64,000 nucleotides of DNA. Origin: Ulota crispa. Taxonomy: Eukaryota; Streptophyta; Bryopsida; Orthotrichales; Orthotrichaceae. Numbering within the stretch: position 1 is the stretch's first letter; each line of letters opens with the position of its first letter. The notes under the pieces are model-generated. The model searched no databases, was not told the origin of the DNA, and saw only the letters and a list, made by a program, of their open reading frames with translations. The position numbers and the translations under genes are program-made. This document shows positions 34,848 to 44,739 of the stretch, one piece after another. The stretch is from positions 2,981,001 through 3,045,000 of the forward strand of contig OY987248.1 in assembly GCA_963920765.1 (NCBI GenBank), written 5' to 3'.

Positions 34848-35072
34848 AGGACCGCTCTACATATTGCATAGTAAATACGCTGCCATATTAATGACATTTG
34901 CTACCAATAAAAAGTTTTGATTTGAGATCTTGACTAGCTCTCTAGAATCGCATTGATCTATATTCTAGCTTCTTTGTTGATCTCAAATGTAGTAAAGGTG
35001 TGGATGCATTCCAAATACAAGAAAATATTAAATATTGTATTGGCCACAAAGAGCTCCTTGGTTCTTTAAGGG
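34848..35072. mobile_element. TTAA element A8 (short, left end truncated)
   Basis: It is bounded by TTAA at 34844-34847 and 35073-35076, both shared with its neighbours. The right end CTTGGTTCTTTAAGGG fits the group; the left begins AGGACCGC, as if CCCCTA had been lost. It is 225 bp and non-coding. Confidence 0.5.
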
Positions 35073-35076
35073 TTAA

Positions 35077-36029
35077 CCCCTAACAGACCAGGGGTGTTTT
35101 TGGAGAATAAATCTTAGAAATTGCCAACTTTTAGTGCTTTGTCCAAAATTGAAAATAAAAACCTTTCTTCTCAATTTTAAAAGTACAAAAGTGTGCAAAA
35201 CAGATAAAATAATATGTGCAAAAATATTCAGTCCATTTGACCACATAGATTGTAAAATTATAATGTTTGAAATGAGAAAAATAACTTTTTTTCATTCCTG
35301 TAAAATAAGGTCAGTAGACTTTGACCCTTCCTAGAGTAAATTTTTGCTCTATACAAATTTGAGCTTTTTGACCATTCACAAGTATATGATGTAGGTTCAC
35401 TCATGAAATTTTTCAGATGCAAATATAGAGTCTAGCTTATTCTAAATCACCCTCCAATGCAAGGAGGTTTAGTGAATTGGCAATACATTAGTCATTCTTT
35501 CATGATTTCTTGTGCCATGTGGAAGTCTTTTATTTGAAATCTGAAAGGTGAAAAGTTGGAGACAAACATTTGGAATATGTGAAAAAAAATTTCAAGAGTT
35601 TTGGATTTATAGATTGAAAGATAATAGGGCTGGAAGTTAGAGGAATTTTTTTTTCTTGAAACTACCCAAACATAGTTAACAAGGTTTGACTCCCTTCAAA
35701 GTGTGATGTGAGAACTCATATTTTTTTTTTCTCTTGACAATTTTACACCATGTTTTTTTAGTTACATACTTGCCAAATTTCAAAAGTTGATGAGAGTTTT
35801 AGCATAAGATTCTCCAAAGATGCCCAAGCTGCCCAAGCTGCCCAAATTCTTTTGGGGAACATAACTTTTGAACTGAGCATCCGATTAGGGAAAAAATTAC
35901 ATCTCCACTTACAAGATAAATATTTGCACCTTGTGTAACAATTTTGAGAACATCCAATAAAAATTAACTCCATATGACCCTAGCCAAGTTCTCAAGTGGC
36001 TTTTGAACAGCCACTTGGTCCTTTAGGGG
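35077..36029. mobile_element. TTAA element A9, uninterrupted reference copy of the Y type
   Basis: It starts CCCCTAACAGACCAGGGG and ends CACTTGGTCCTTTAGGGG, with TTAA at 35073-35076 and 36030-36033. The 953-bp sequence is the uninterrupted relative of the two elements at 44240-59640. It keeps both sites that are occupied there: AAGTTGGAGACAAACATTTG (CACTA site) near 35552 and CATAGTTAACAAGG (TTAA site) near 35675. It is non-coding. Confidence 0.8.
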
Positions 36030-36035
36030 TTAAAC

Positions 36036-36692
36036 CAGGCCTCTCTAATTTGTGCATTCTATAAATAGAAGCACAAATTAGCAAATTATCTTCCAAGAGT
36101 ATGCACAAATTAAGCCCACTTTTCCTTTACTAAAAAAGACCTTATTAGCATGTGAGCATAAAAGCCGAGCGTGACACAAATAATGAAGCTAACAAAGACC
36201 TCCCTCTAGTCCTGCCTCACCATCTAGTTTGTCTCCAACCTAGAAATTTGAATTCTATTATCCAGAATTTTTTAGCACAGTTGCAATAGTCATGGGACGA
36301 GCATACCATTGCTAAAATTGAGCAAAATTTTTGTGCCCCCAAGGTTGCTGACTCGAGTGAACTGACTTTGATTGTATCATTGGATGGTTGCAACAACATT
36401 GCAACTTTGTTCCAAGAAACTTGGAAGATTGTTGAAGGTTGCTTTGAGTTACTACACAACTTTTGTGGCGGCTTAACCACCATGTGTCCTAACATGGCCA
36501 CAATTGAATCCAACTTCTTTGTTCTTAAACTTTTGAAGGATGAACATCATAAATCGTTAATTGACCTCTTGCTTGAGGAGGTGTTACAGTACAAGCAATT
36601 CCATGCCTTGTTACAGATAATTTGATATCAAATATGCGCACAACAAAGCTTAGTTTGTTAATTTATGACAATGCACAAATTAGAGAGGCCTG
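36036..36692. mobile_element. Non-autonomous hAT element
   Basis: The perfect inverted ends CAGGCCTCTCTAATTTGTGC (and a few bases more) bound 657 bp. The 8-bp flanks GGTTAAAC and TCTTAAAC agree at 6 positions, as expected for a hAT 8-bp duplication. CAG...CTG ends are common in hAT elements. It carries a remnant of the hAT transposase C-terminus (36290-36625) and abuts the TTAA of A9. Confidence 0.8.
36290..36625 (+). pseudogene. hAT-type transposase C-terminal fragment
   Basis: An open stretch of 111 codons with no ATG start follows a TAG. It contains WKIVEGCFELLHNFCGGLTT, then ATIESNFFVLKLLKDEHHKS and LLEEVLQYKQF. This resembles the end of plant hAT-like transposases, where an ESDFS-x-L-x-W-x-KDE block is followed by LSLEG-(I/V)-L-x-KQ. 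Only this end survives; the catalytic core is missing. The fragment lies inside an element whose ends are also hAT-like, which supports the call. Confidence 0.65.
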
Positions 36693-36747
36693 TCTTAAAC
36701 CCTAAACCCGCTTGGAAGCATTCTTCTCAATACTTTAATCGTGCAGG

Positions 36748-36812
36748 ACTCGCATCAGGACTTGGATCGGATCAAGACTTGGATGAGGACTCGGATCAGG
36801 ACTCGGACCTGG
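36748..36812. repeat. 12-bp tandem repeat (GACTCGGATCAG)n
   Basis: About five degenerate units of GACTTGGATCAG/GACTCGGATCAG lie head to tail. The array is short and produces the apparent repeat at the end of a minus-strand frame (36755-37009) that is not otherwise gene-like. Confidence 0.8.
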
Positions 36813-36908
36813 TTCGATGAATTTTGCTGCCGTAAATGGTGACCGGCCTCAAGCCCTAAACCTTCATTTTCTACCTTCGGCATGCTGAATTTCTCCTTCA
36901 TTTCACTT

Positions 36909-37224
36909 AAGGTAGGAACACCCATAAGCATTAGTTTTCCTGTAACTGTCATCTCTAAAAGTTTGAAAATTTTATGAAAGTGGATAGATGTAATGACAAG
37001 GATGTACAATATGTGAACATGAAATCTTAAAAGTGGTTATGGGTGCAATGGCAGTTTGTTCTTTAAAGATTCACAACTTATTCTCACATTATCCAAATAA
37101 TACATTCAAAAGTGCAAACTCATTAATTTTTTGTTCTTAATAGGATCTTATAATTTAATAGTTGTTTATTAATAGTTGTCATGTTCAAAACCCTTAGTTT
37201 GGCATTTATAGGTGCTCCTACCTT
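36909..37224. repeat. Family D MITE, copy D3
   Basis: The ends AAGGTAGGAACACCCATAAG and inverse (TATAGGTGCTCCTACCTT) bound 316 bp in the same orientation and with nearly the same interior as D1 (TGGATAGATGTAATGACAAG, AGTGGTTATGGGTGCAATGG). No clear target duplication. Confidence 0.78.
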
Positions 37225-37315
37225 ATATCAAACCATGCTTGTGACCATTCATTTTTTTCAAAACCAACCATAACTATGATCATTCATACATGTTTTTTTT
37301 GTTTCAACTTAAGTT

Positions 37316-37520
37316 TCATCTATGTATATATGTATATGTATATATATATATACATACACACATTCATATATTTGTATATTTATATATTTGTATATTTATA
37401 TGTTTGTATACAATATTATTTATTTATGTATGTATGTATTTATTTTAATTTATGTATGTGTGTATGTATTTATTTGGTTTTTTATTTATTTATTTAGTTA
37501 GTTATTTAGTTATTAATTTA
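37316..37520. repeat. Low-complexity TATG/TATA/TTTA tract
   Basis: About 200 bp are made of TATGTATA, TATTTATA and TTTATTTA repeats. The 73-codon Tyr/Ile/Phe-rich frame here is a product of this repeat. Confidence 0.9.
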
Positions 37521-37634
37521 TTCACATATACATAATTAATTGAATGCAATTTCCAAAGTGTCCATTCACCTCATTGTCTAAAATTCTCATTTGTGTGATA
37601 ACCGAGTAGGCTCCATAACTGAATTTTCTATTAT

Positions 37635-38092
37635 GAGCACCTCCACTCGTAGACTCCAGCCGCTCAAGTGGCGAGTTGTTTGGGCACTTTTCAGAATTTT
37701 GACCCCCACCGGTAGGACACCCAAATTATTTTTCCTTGCGGGCTCGTCAAACAGATGTCCAAGGACGGCAGTTTGCTGGTGTTGTTCATATGCGTAGCGT
37801 GCATGAAACCCGTTCAATTCAGCAAATCATAGGCTATTCTGGGATTGTAGGAGGAGTGCGTTAAGGCGAGTGACCCTGCACCCACCCTAAACCATGACCT
37901 GGCCCTGCCTAAGCCGAATCAAAATTGTCCTTTCCGTATGGTCTGCCAGTATAATCTGGTCTCGATTCTCTGCTGAGTCTGCCTCACTTGTAATCGGTGG
38001 GGACTAAAACCAGAAATGCTCAATTTGGCAGTTGCCGCTCTTGGCAAAATTGCTTGGTGAGTTGATAGTATTCCGGACTAGTGGAGGTGCTC
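37635..38092. mobile_element. Tourist-like MITE
   Basis: The 458-bp element has ends GAGCACCTCCACTCG and inverse GAGCACCTCCACTAG. The flanks are TAT and TAA, a slightly imperfect 3-bp duplication. It has moderate GC, and the opposed frames at 37587-37817 are not genes. A hexamer microsatellite starts just past its right end. Confidence 0.72.
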
Positions 38093-38095
38093 TAA

Positions 38096-38155
38096 AACAC
38101 ACACACATAGATATAGATATAGATATAGATATAGATATAGATATAGATATAGATG
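38096..38155. repeat. Microsatellite (AC)n-(AGATAT)n
   Basis: A short AC run is followed by about eight AGATAT units. It is directly adjacent to the Tourist-like element. Confidence 0.95.
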
Positions 38156-38398
38156 TAGTAATTGAATTGCTTTAGGAAAAAGGGGCCATGGGATGGGGGG
38201 CATGGCAAGTGAAAAGTCACTCTTTTTGTGAAAAGTTATTAGAATTTTTCAAATTTGATATTTTAAAGCATTTTGAGTTTAAGGCTCTCAATAACATTGG
38301 GTGTTTCTACCTTTCTCAAATTTTGAAATTCAAGGATGGGGAGGGAGAGGAAAAGGTAGAGAAAAGAAGATAGTTTGCGTGGAAATTCATTTTCTTAA

Positions 38399-39108
38399 CC
38401 CCTAAAGGACCATTGTCCCTTTGGGGGACAAATGGGATTTTGGGCATGTACCTATGGCTAAACTACTTTGCGTGATTTTTTGAAAATTTTATGGATGATG
38501 TAAAATTCAAATATTTACGTGGGCAACTAATTTTTTCTTGATTTTGACGTTTATCGAAGAAGTTAAAAATGGATTTCTGGGAATTGAGCAAGATCAGGTA
38601 GCCCAAAAACTTCTTTAAAAATTGCATTTAAAAAAATAAAAATATGAAATAGGTTCTTTAGACTTATATATACATAGGGAGCTTTGAATCGTTCAATTTT
38701 GATTGATGAGATGAAGGTTACGAGAAGTTTTTATTTGCGGGTAGGTATGGTCAAAACCATACCTACTCGCAAATAAAAACTTCTCGTAACCTTCATCTCA
38801 TCAATCAAAATTGAACGATTCAAAGCTCCCTATGTATATATAAGTCTAAAGAACCTATTTCATATTTTTATTTTTTTAAATGCAATTTTTAAAGAAGTTT
38901 TTGGGCTACCTGATCTTGCTCAATTCCCAGAAATCCATTTTTAACTTCTTCGATAAACGTCAAAATCAAGAAAAAATTAGTTGCCCACGTAAATATTTGA
39001 ATTTTACATCATCCATAAAATTTTCAAAAAATCACGCAAAGTAGTTTAGCCACAGTTACATGCGCAAAATCCCATTTGTCCCCCAAAGGGACAATGATTC
39101 TTTAGGGG
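38399..39108. mobile_element. TTAA element A5, near-perfect palindrome (foldback)
   Basis: The 710-bp element has TTAA on both sides (38395-38398 and 39109-39112) and ends CCCCTAAAGGACCATTGTCC / inverse CCCCTAAAGAATCATTGTCC. The arms of about 350 bp are almost perfect reverse complements, with the centre near 38754. The arm equals the right end of the long A elements and of A4. The very low mismatch between arms suggests recent origin or ongoing gene conversion. Confidence 0.92.
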
Positions 39109-39112
39109 TTAA

Positions 39113-39559
39113 TGTTTGCACTAATGACCTCATGTCATGTACACACAAGAGAATTGGTCCCCATTTTACTCTAATTAGAATTGATGTTTGAGCCGGGTTT
39201 AATTTTTGTTTTTGTCAAGGTAGAGTGACCCACACCCCATAATTTGGCTAAAATTGGAACAAATGAATGATACATAAAAATTCATCCAAAAACTTGCTAA
39301 TATGAGTTACTTTCTTCCAAAATATGGCAAATTGGGATTTTGTTCTAAGAAGGATTTGGCAATTTTCATCCAATATTCAAATAGTTTTTTTGGTGTAATT
39401 GTCACGAGCAAACTTTTGGGACAAAATTTAGGCAAAAATGTGCCAAGAAATTAAACCCTGGCTTGAGGTTGTTCTTGAGACCATTTAAGCTTATGTTGAA
39501 ATTTTAGTTGGAATGACCCCAAGTTTTCATGGCCTTGACTCCTAATGGCCTTTAGGCTT
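39113..39559. other. Intergenic stretch, partly a Harbinger-like relic
   Basis: Around 39500-39545 the words AAGTTTTCATGGCCTTGACTCC match (inverted) the end of the 42130-42668 element. Beyond 40482, TGGTGTAAAGTGGCCCTAA resembles the other end. A6 therefore probably sits inside an older element of that type. No gene seen. Confidence 0.45.
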
Positions 39560-39563
39560 TTAA

Positions 39564-40478
39564 CCCCTAAAGGACCAGACCCGCTTTTTTAGAAACATAA
39601 CAATTTTGGGCAAGTACTTGTGATTGGAGTTTTTCATATTTTAGGTTGAAATTTTAACAAAATGTGGGGACGAGGTTTATCTTTCATACAGACTAAATTT
39701 CATGGCATTTGGAATTATATGTAAAAAGTTATAGCCTAATATTTTGTTTTTTTACTTTCGGCGGGCAGCTTGGGCAGGTTTCTAAAATTTACTTTTTTCA
39801 AAAACAAAAATTTTAAATGGGTTTAGGAGATTCATGTGAATGTAGGAAGCTTTGAATCATTCCGTCTGGATTAACAAGATGAAAGTTATGAAGATTTTTT
39901 GTTTGCAGGTAGTTATAGATTCTCTAATCCAAAATAAACTTTGAAGTCCTTTATTTTACTCAATTTTCAACATTTTGGAAAAAGAACAAAACCAAAAGAT
40001 GAATATTGTTTATGACAACATTCTGACCATTGGGATTGGCAATTTTCATTTCCATAATTAAATTCTTAACAATTTAGTGTTTTGAATCATTCTCTACTTC
40101 TTTTTGCTTACTAATTTTTTTCCATATGTTATATAACTCCAAATGATTTGAAACTTTTTTGACATGTACTTTACTTAGGTGGAGTAAGGAATTTAGAGAA
40201 GCACCACCAACATGGCCTTTTTTCCTTAGGAATTTCACCTTTTGAAGGGTAGCTGCCCAAATTTTCACAAGACGTTTTTGAATATTCAAACCATTCTAAT
40301 TTCCAATCCACGTGGTGGAAAGCTCTGAATTTTTTTTCACATCTTCTATAACCATTCTTTTACAAAATCCTATGGTCCCATATGCATAAAAATGTTTTTG
40401 CTTTCAAATTTGGTTGATGCTCTAAAAATGGCAGTTTTGGAAAGTTTTTGGTGAAAACCTTGCTTGTTCCTTCAGGGG
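39564..40478. mobile_element. TTAA element A6
   Basis: TTAA flanks both sides (39560-39563 and 40479-40482). The ends are CCCCTAAAGGACCAGACCC and TGCTTGTTCCTTCAGGGG. Parts of the 915-bp interior are the reverse complement of A1 (TTTGAAGTCCTTTATTTTAC near 39948), so it is a rearranged relative. It is non-coding. Confidence 0.78.
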
Positions 40479-40766
40479 TTAACCTTTGGTGTAAAGTGGC
40501 CCTAACTTACAACAGGACACATGAGTCCTTTTTCCAACCGACCTTTGCCAAGGCAAAGGCCACGCGCTGCAACAATCGATTCTCCTTTGAAAATGTAAGA
40601 AAAGTGAGAAGCTTTTTTGCAGTGATGTCACCTGACATTTGTTAGAAAAAAGCTTTTGCGCAACAAATGCTTCGTGACAAAACTCGACGTCAGCGGTAGG
40701 TGGAGCCGACTCTGAAGGGCCACAACCAATCGCCTCCCCACCCACGCTCCTACACTTTCGTCCACT

Positions 40767-41188
40767 AAGGTAGAAGCACCCAAAAGCGACACTTACCCTC
40801 AGATGTGGAAATTGGGAGGGTCTCTTTGGAAAGTAATAATAGCATTTGCTTGTTAGGAAATGGGTACAAATTCAAGCAAAATTGTTTTCGGAATTTTCTG
40901 AGATTGTAGGAATAAATTATGATTTGTTGAAGGTAACTCCCTAGATTGACCTATTATGGATACTAGACCCCTAAAAAAGTGACAACAAAAATATCATGTC
41001 ATGACAACAAAAAGGCCATGTCACACCCAATCATAAACCGTCACCTACACAATTTATGTATCCTTATGTCAATTTGTGTGTCTGGTTTGGGTGCATGCAT
41101 GTCTTGTTTGCATGCAAGAGTGCTTACTTTTAGGTTTAACTTTAGATGTTGCTAAACGGCTAGTGTCGCTTATGGATGCTTCTACCTT
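40767..41188. repeat. MITE with AAGGTAGAAGC ends
   Basis: The left end AAGGTAGAAGCACCCAAAAG then CGACAC is the inverse of the right end (GTGTCGCTTATGGATGCTTC then TACCTT). Length is 422 bp. The ends resemble family D but the interior differs. The flanks ACT/AGT form part of an outer palindrome, so a duplication cannot be read. Confidence 0.65.
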
Positions 41189-41492
41189 AGTACCAAAGAT
41201 GGTGCCCCCATCAACATATTTCTACTACTATAGTAAGACCTCCCTAAACTAATATGGTTGGGACTCCAAGAATCATATTAATTAGTTTAAGTAAGTTATT
41301 AGTTAACTTTGTGGAAGTGTAAATGAAGTAACCTTGAAGTTATGCCAAGATAGCATTATAGATAGCTTGGGGGTTTTTTATATTATGGCCTTGACATTGA
41401 GATTTGTGTTATGCATTAGTTTATAGAGCATATTAGTTTAGAGAGGTATTAGTTTAGGGAGGTTCTACTATACAGCTCTGGAACTTTGTACC
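41189..41492. other. Short intergenic stretch
   Basis: Loose repeats of TTAGTTTA(G)GGAGG-type words occur around 41230-41470. No gene or clear element ends. Confidence 0.35.
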
Positions 41493-41495
41493 TAA

Positions 41496-42048
41496 AAGCA
41501 TCTCCACCGGACCGAGCAAATCTAGACTCGCAAAAGAAGGTTGCCAGGACCCAAGGAGGCAAATGTGGCCAAGCCTGCATTCCAATCTCCCCCATCAACA
41601 TATTTCTACTAAAGCTCTAGAACTTTGTACCTAAGAGTATCTCCACTAGACTGGGCAAATCTAAACTTGCTAGAGCAGGTTGTCATGGCTCGAGGAGGCA
41701 AATGTGGCCAGGTTGCGTTCCAATCTCCACCAGTGCCACACATGCCAAACCTTGGTTTCTGAGAAAGCATCTCTTTGATGCCATGCAAGCACTGTGCCCT
41801 TGAGCAGCCAAGCCAAATTAGGGTTGAGGGGCCCGATGCAAGAAGAGAAGACACAAATATAGATGACAATGAGTTGAATCTCAGCTTGCTACAAAACTTC
41901 ATAACCCTAGGAGCTCCTCGTCCCCAGACCCCTGCTTGGCAAGACTGGTGAAGCAAACCATAGGGCGGGGAATCGGTGGATATCTGATATAGTAAAAGTT
42001 TCTTTAGGCCTCGCCATTGCTTGCTAGAGTAAGCTGGTGGAGATGCTC
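41496..42048. mobile_element. Tourist-like MITE with internal duplication
   Basis: The 553-bp element has ends AAGCATCTCCACCGG and inverse GAGCATCTCCACCAG, with TAA on both sides (41493-41495 and 42049-42051). A second copy of its left end together with the host flank (AACTTTGTACCTAAGAGTAT) begins near 41622. A segment of roughly 145 bp spanning flank and end was therefore duplicated in tandem after insertion. The minus frame 41609-41956 has no domain. Confidence 0.78.
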
Positions 42049-42129
42049 TAAACTATACCAAAGCAAACAACCAAAAAAAAATCCTTACTTTTGTTAGTCC
42101 CCCATGCTGGCTTGGTTTACTGCACATAA

Positions 42130-42668
42130 GGGCCACTGTACACTAGGAGTCAAGGCCATGAAAACTCAGGACCATTTTGGTCAAATTTACAGCCCAAATG
42201 GCCTCAAGAACATCCCCAAGTGCTTATTATAGTATGAATATAATGGGGGCTAGTTCTCTTGTTTGTAAAGGCTTTGAGGCCAAAAAGTTGAAGCCAATAG
42301 AGTAAATTTTGAAAGTTCCAAGAGAAAATGGATTAAAAAAGAGATCAAAGATAATCGTTGATATTTTTACTCCATCCTACGGTGTTGAGTATCTCAAAAT
42401 AATGTTTTTAATTCAAAAAATAATATTTTAATAAAATATAACAATGGTCTCAAGGCCGAGAATTAGCTACACATTTATAGAAGACCCAATTTTTGAAGTT
42501 GGGGCCATGTGAGATCTTGTTTAAAAAAATTTAAAATATGTTTTGAAAAAATAACCTTGACTTATAGTGTAAAGGCTTGAAGCCGTTTTCATAATATGAA
42601 CCAATTAGATTATGGTATTGGGCGTATTAGGCTGGAAACCAGCCTTGACTCATAGTATAAAGCTGCTC
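42130..42668. mobile_element. Harbinger-like MITE G2
   Basis: The ends GGGCCACTGTACACTAGGAG then TCAAGG, and inverse GAGCAGCTTTATACTATGAG then TCAAGG, are flanked by TAA (42127-42129 and 42669-42671). The 539-bp interior matches 21094-21745. It is non-coding. Confidence 0.8.
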
Positions 42669-42760
42669 TAAGTTGATGTGGGAGCCAAGATGGAATATTT
42701 CATCTTCTCTTACAAATAAGGGCAAAACTAATGATATGTCCTCTATTTTGGAATTGCCAA

Positions 42761-43135
42761 CCCCTGAATGTTGAAGGGAATGCTTTTTTGTCCCTTGTTC
42801 ACCGATAAAACATAATATACTAGAAAAAAGGCTATTTTTTAAAATCTAAAGTCTTTTTAAAGGTGATCATAGACACATGGTGTATCATGGAAGGCAAGAA
42901 ATAATTTCATCAAATGTACTCATTTGTTTAGGTAACTCAAATTGTGAAAATTCAAAAACACAGTGTTAGGTCCCATGCTATCCCACTTACAATTTTCATG
43001 AAGTTAGTAGATATTGTTGACTTTTGCAACTTTTAGAAACAATATTATAATGGGTGGGCACTTGCTATACCATTGTAAAGTACTATAGAGCTATTGTAGA
43101 GGGACAATCATGGTGACCACTCAAGCGTTCAAGGG
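42761..43135. mobile_element. TTAA-group element A16 (divergent)
   Basis: It starts CCCCTGAATGTTGAAGGG and ends CTCAAGCGTTCAAGGG; TTAA is present on the right (43136-43139), CCAA on the left. It is 375 bp and AT-rich. Assignment rests on the ends alone. Confidence 0.45.
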
Positions 43136-43139
43136 TTAA

Positions 43140-43919
43140 ATTGTATCCTCCTCCAAGGTTCTACACTAAATGAGGTTCTTTGAATCCAAATGCAAATTCC
43201 ATATTCCCTAATTCAATCTACTGATGGTAAATATCTACACTCTTACATACACTCTTACAGTTTTTGGCGGGTGAAATTCAAAGTTTTTCTACCTTAGCCC
43301 CACAATAACGTAAGTGTAAGCAAACCAAGCCCCCCTTGCCTATGTTTGTATAATGATGAGGAAGAATTGCCATCTAAAATAATAAGAGAGTGAACAAATG
43401 AAAATGATCTCAAATAACCAGTTAGGTTTTGAGATTGAATGATGTAAACTTCAATGAAAGTATTGGAAAGGAGCAAGAAGCAACGGAGAGAGAGATCTTG
43501 TATGTTTTTATGTATTTTCGAATAACTGAAAGTGAGTGCAAACAAGTCCACATGATGAAAAGGATGTTTAGGTTATATCCTCCCAAAATGGTGACAATGC
43601 ATTGATTTGCCTCTTATAAATTTAGTACCAAACTCAACTCATCGCTTCTTTGACTGGTAATTCAAATTTAGCCCCACTTTTAAATTCAGATCTTATTATC
43701 ATTTATGTTATTATTTTTAACTTTTGGAAAGCCATCCGCTTCCTGTAAGGTTATGTGCCCTCGAGTATGAGTGCCTTAACTTTACAATAACTTTATCATA
43801 ATGGTGGGTTTTAGCTTGTTCTCTTTGACTAAAGCTAGGTATTTGAATGCTACTTCAAAGTAGTTACTTTGGATACTTTGAGCTTACGTGGGTTTAAGTC
43901 CGACATGAGGTTACACTCC
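43140..43919. other. Intergenic stretch
   Basis: No gene recognised. The minus frame 43294-43551 lacks a domain. Confidence 0.35.
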
Positions 43920-43922
43920 TAA

Positions 43923-44236
43923 GGGCATCTCCATCGGTCCAGGCTCGCTCAAAGTTTTTCATGTGGTTTGGCGAGGCATGAAGGCTCTCAATCTCTATCC
44001 ATGCTTTTTGAAAAGGTGACCTTACACTCCAACACACCCCATAAATAAGTAATTGACTACTTATCTAAGGCAGTAGAGAATAAAGCTTATTAAACTTAAG
44101 GTGAATAGTGCATGAATAGTGGCTTGAAGAGTGGCTTACTAAACTTGCTAAATAAGAGAGTTTGAGAGGGTTTTGAGAGGGGCCTGGACACTTTTCATCC
44201 ACTTTGAGCGAGCCCGAGCCACCAGTGGAGATGCCC
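43923..44236. mobile_element. Tourist-like MITE inserted at the left TTAA of element Y1
   Basis: The 314-bp element has ends GGGCATCTCCATCGGTCCAG and inverse GGGCATCTCCACTGGTGGCT, both leading into GGCTCGCTCAAAG. TAA flanks it (43920-43922 and 44237-44239). The right TAA is directly followed by CCCCTAAAGC, the start of element Y1, so the MITE used the flanking (T/C)TAA of Y1 as its target. Confidence 0.85.
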
Positions 44237-44739
44237 TAACCCCTAAAGCACAAAGAGGTTTTTTCAAGAAACATTGTCAAAACTTGCATTATTTTGGTAT
44301 GTTGATCAATAATGCAAATCAAAAAATTTATGGAACTTCAACCATACAAAACTATAATGAAACAATTTTCCAATATATGGTAAAAATTTCATCCCATTTG
44401 ACCTCGTAGATTGTAAGATTATAATGTTTGAAGTGAGAAAAACAACTTTTTTTCATTCTTGCAAAATAAGGTTAGCAAACTTCAACCCCTCCTAAAGTAA
44501 ATTTGTTGCTCTACACAAAAACATTAACATTTTTGACCGTTCATAAGTATATGAAGTTAGGTTCACTCATGAAAAATTTCAGAAGCAAACATAGAATCTA
44601 GCTTATTCTAAATCACCTTTATAATGCAAGGAGGTTCAATGAATTAGCAATATGCTAGTAATTGTTTTATGATTTTTAGTGCAATGAAGAAGTTTTTTGT
44701 TTGAAATCTGAACAATGAGAAGTTAGAGCTCTACTAGAA

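Noticed and set aside
37276-37497. 73-codon frame rich in Tyr, Ile and Phe.
   Set aside because: It is translation of TATG/TATA simple repeats.
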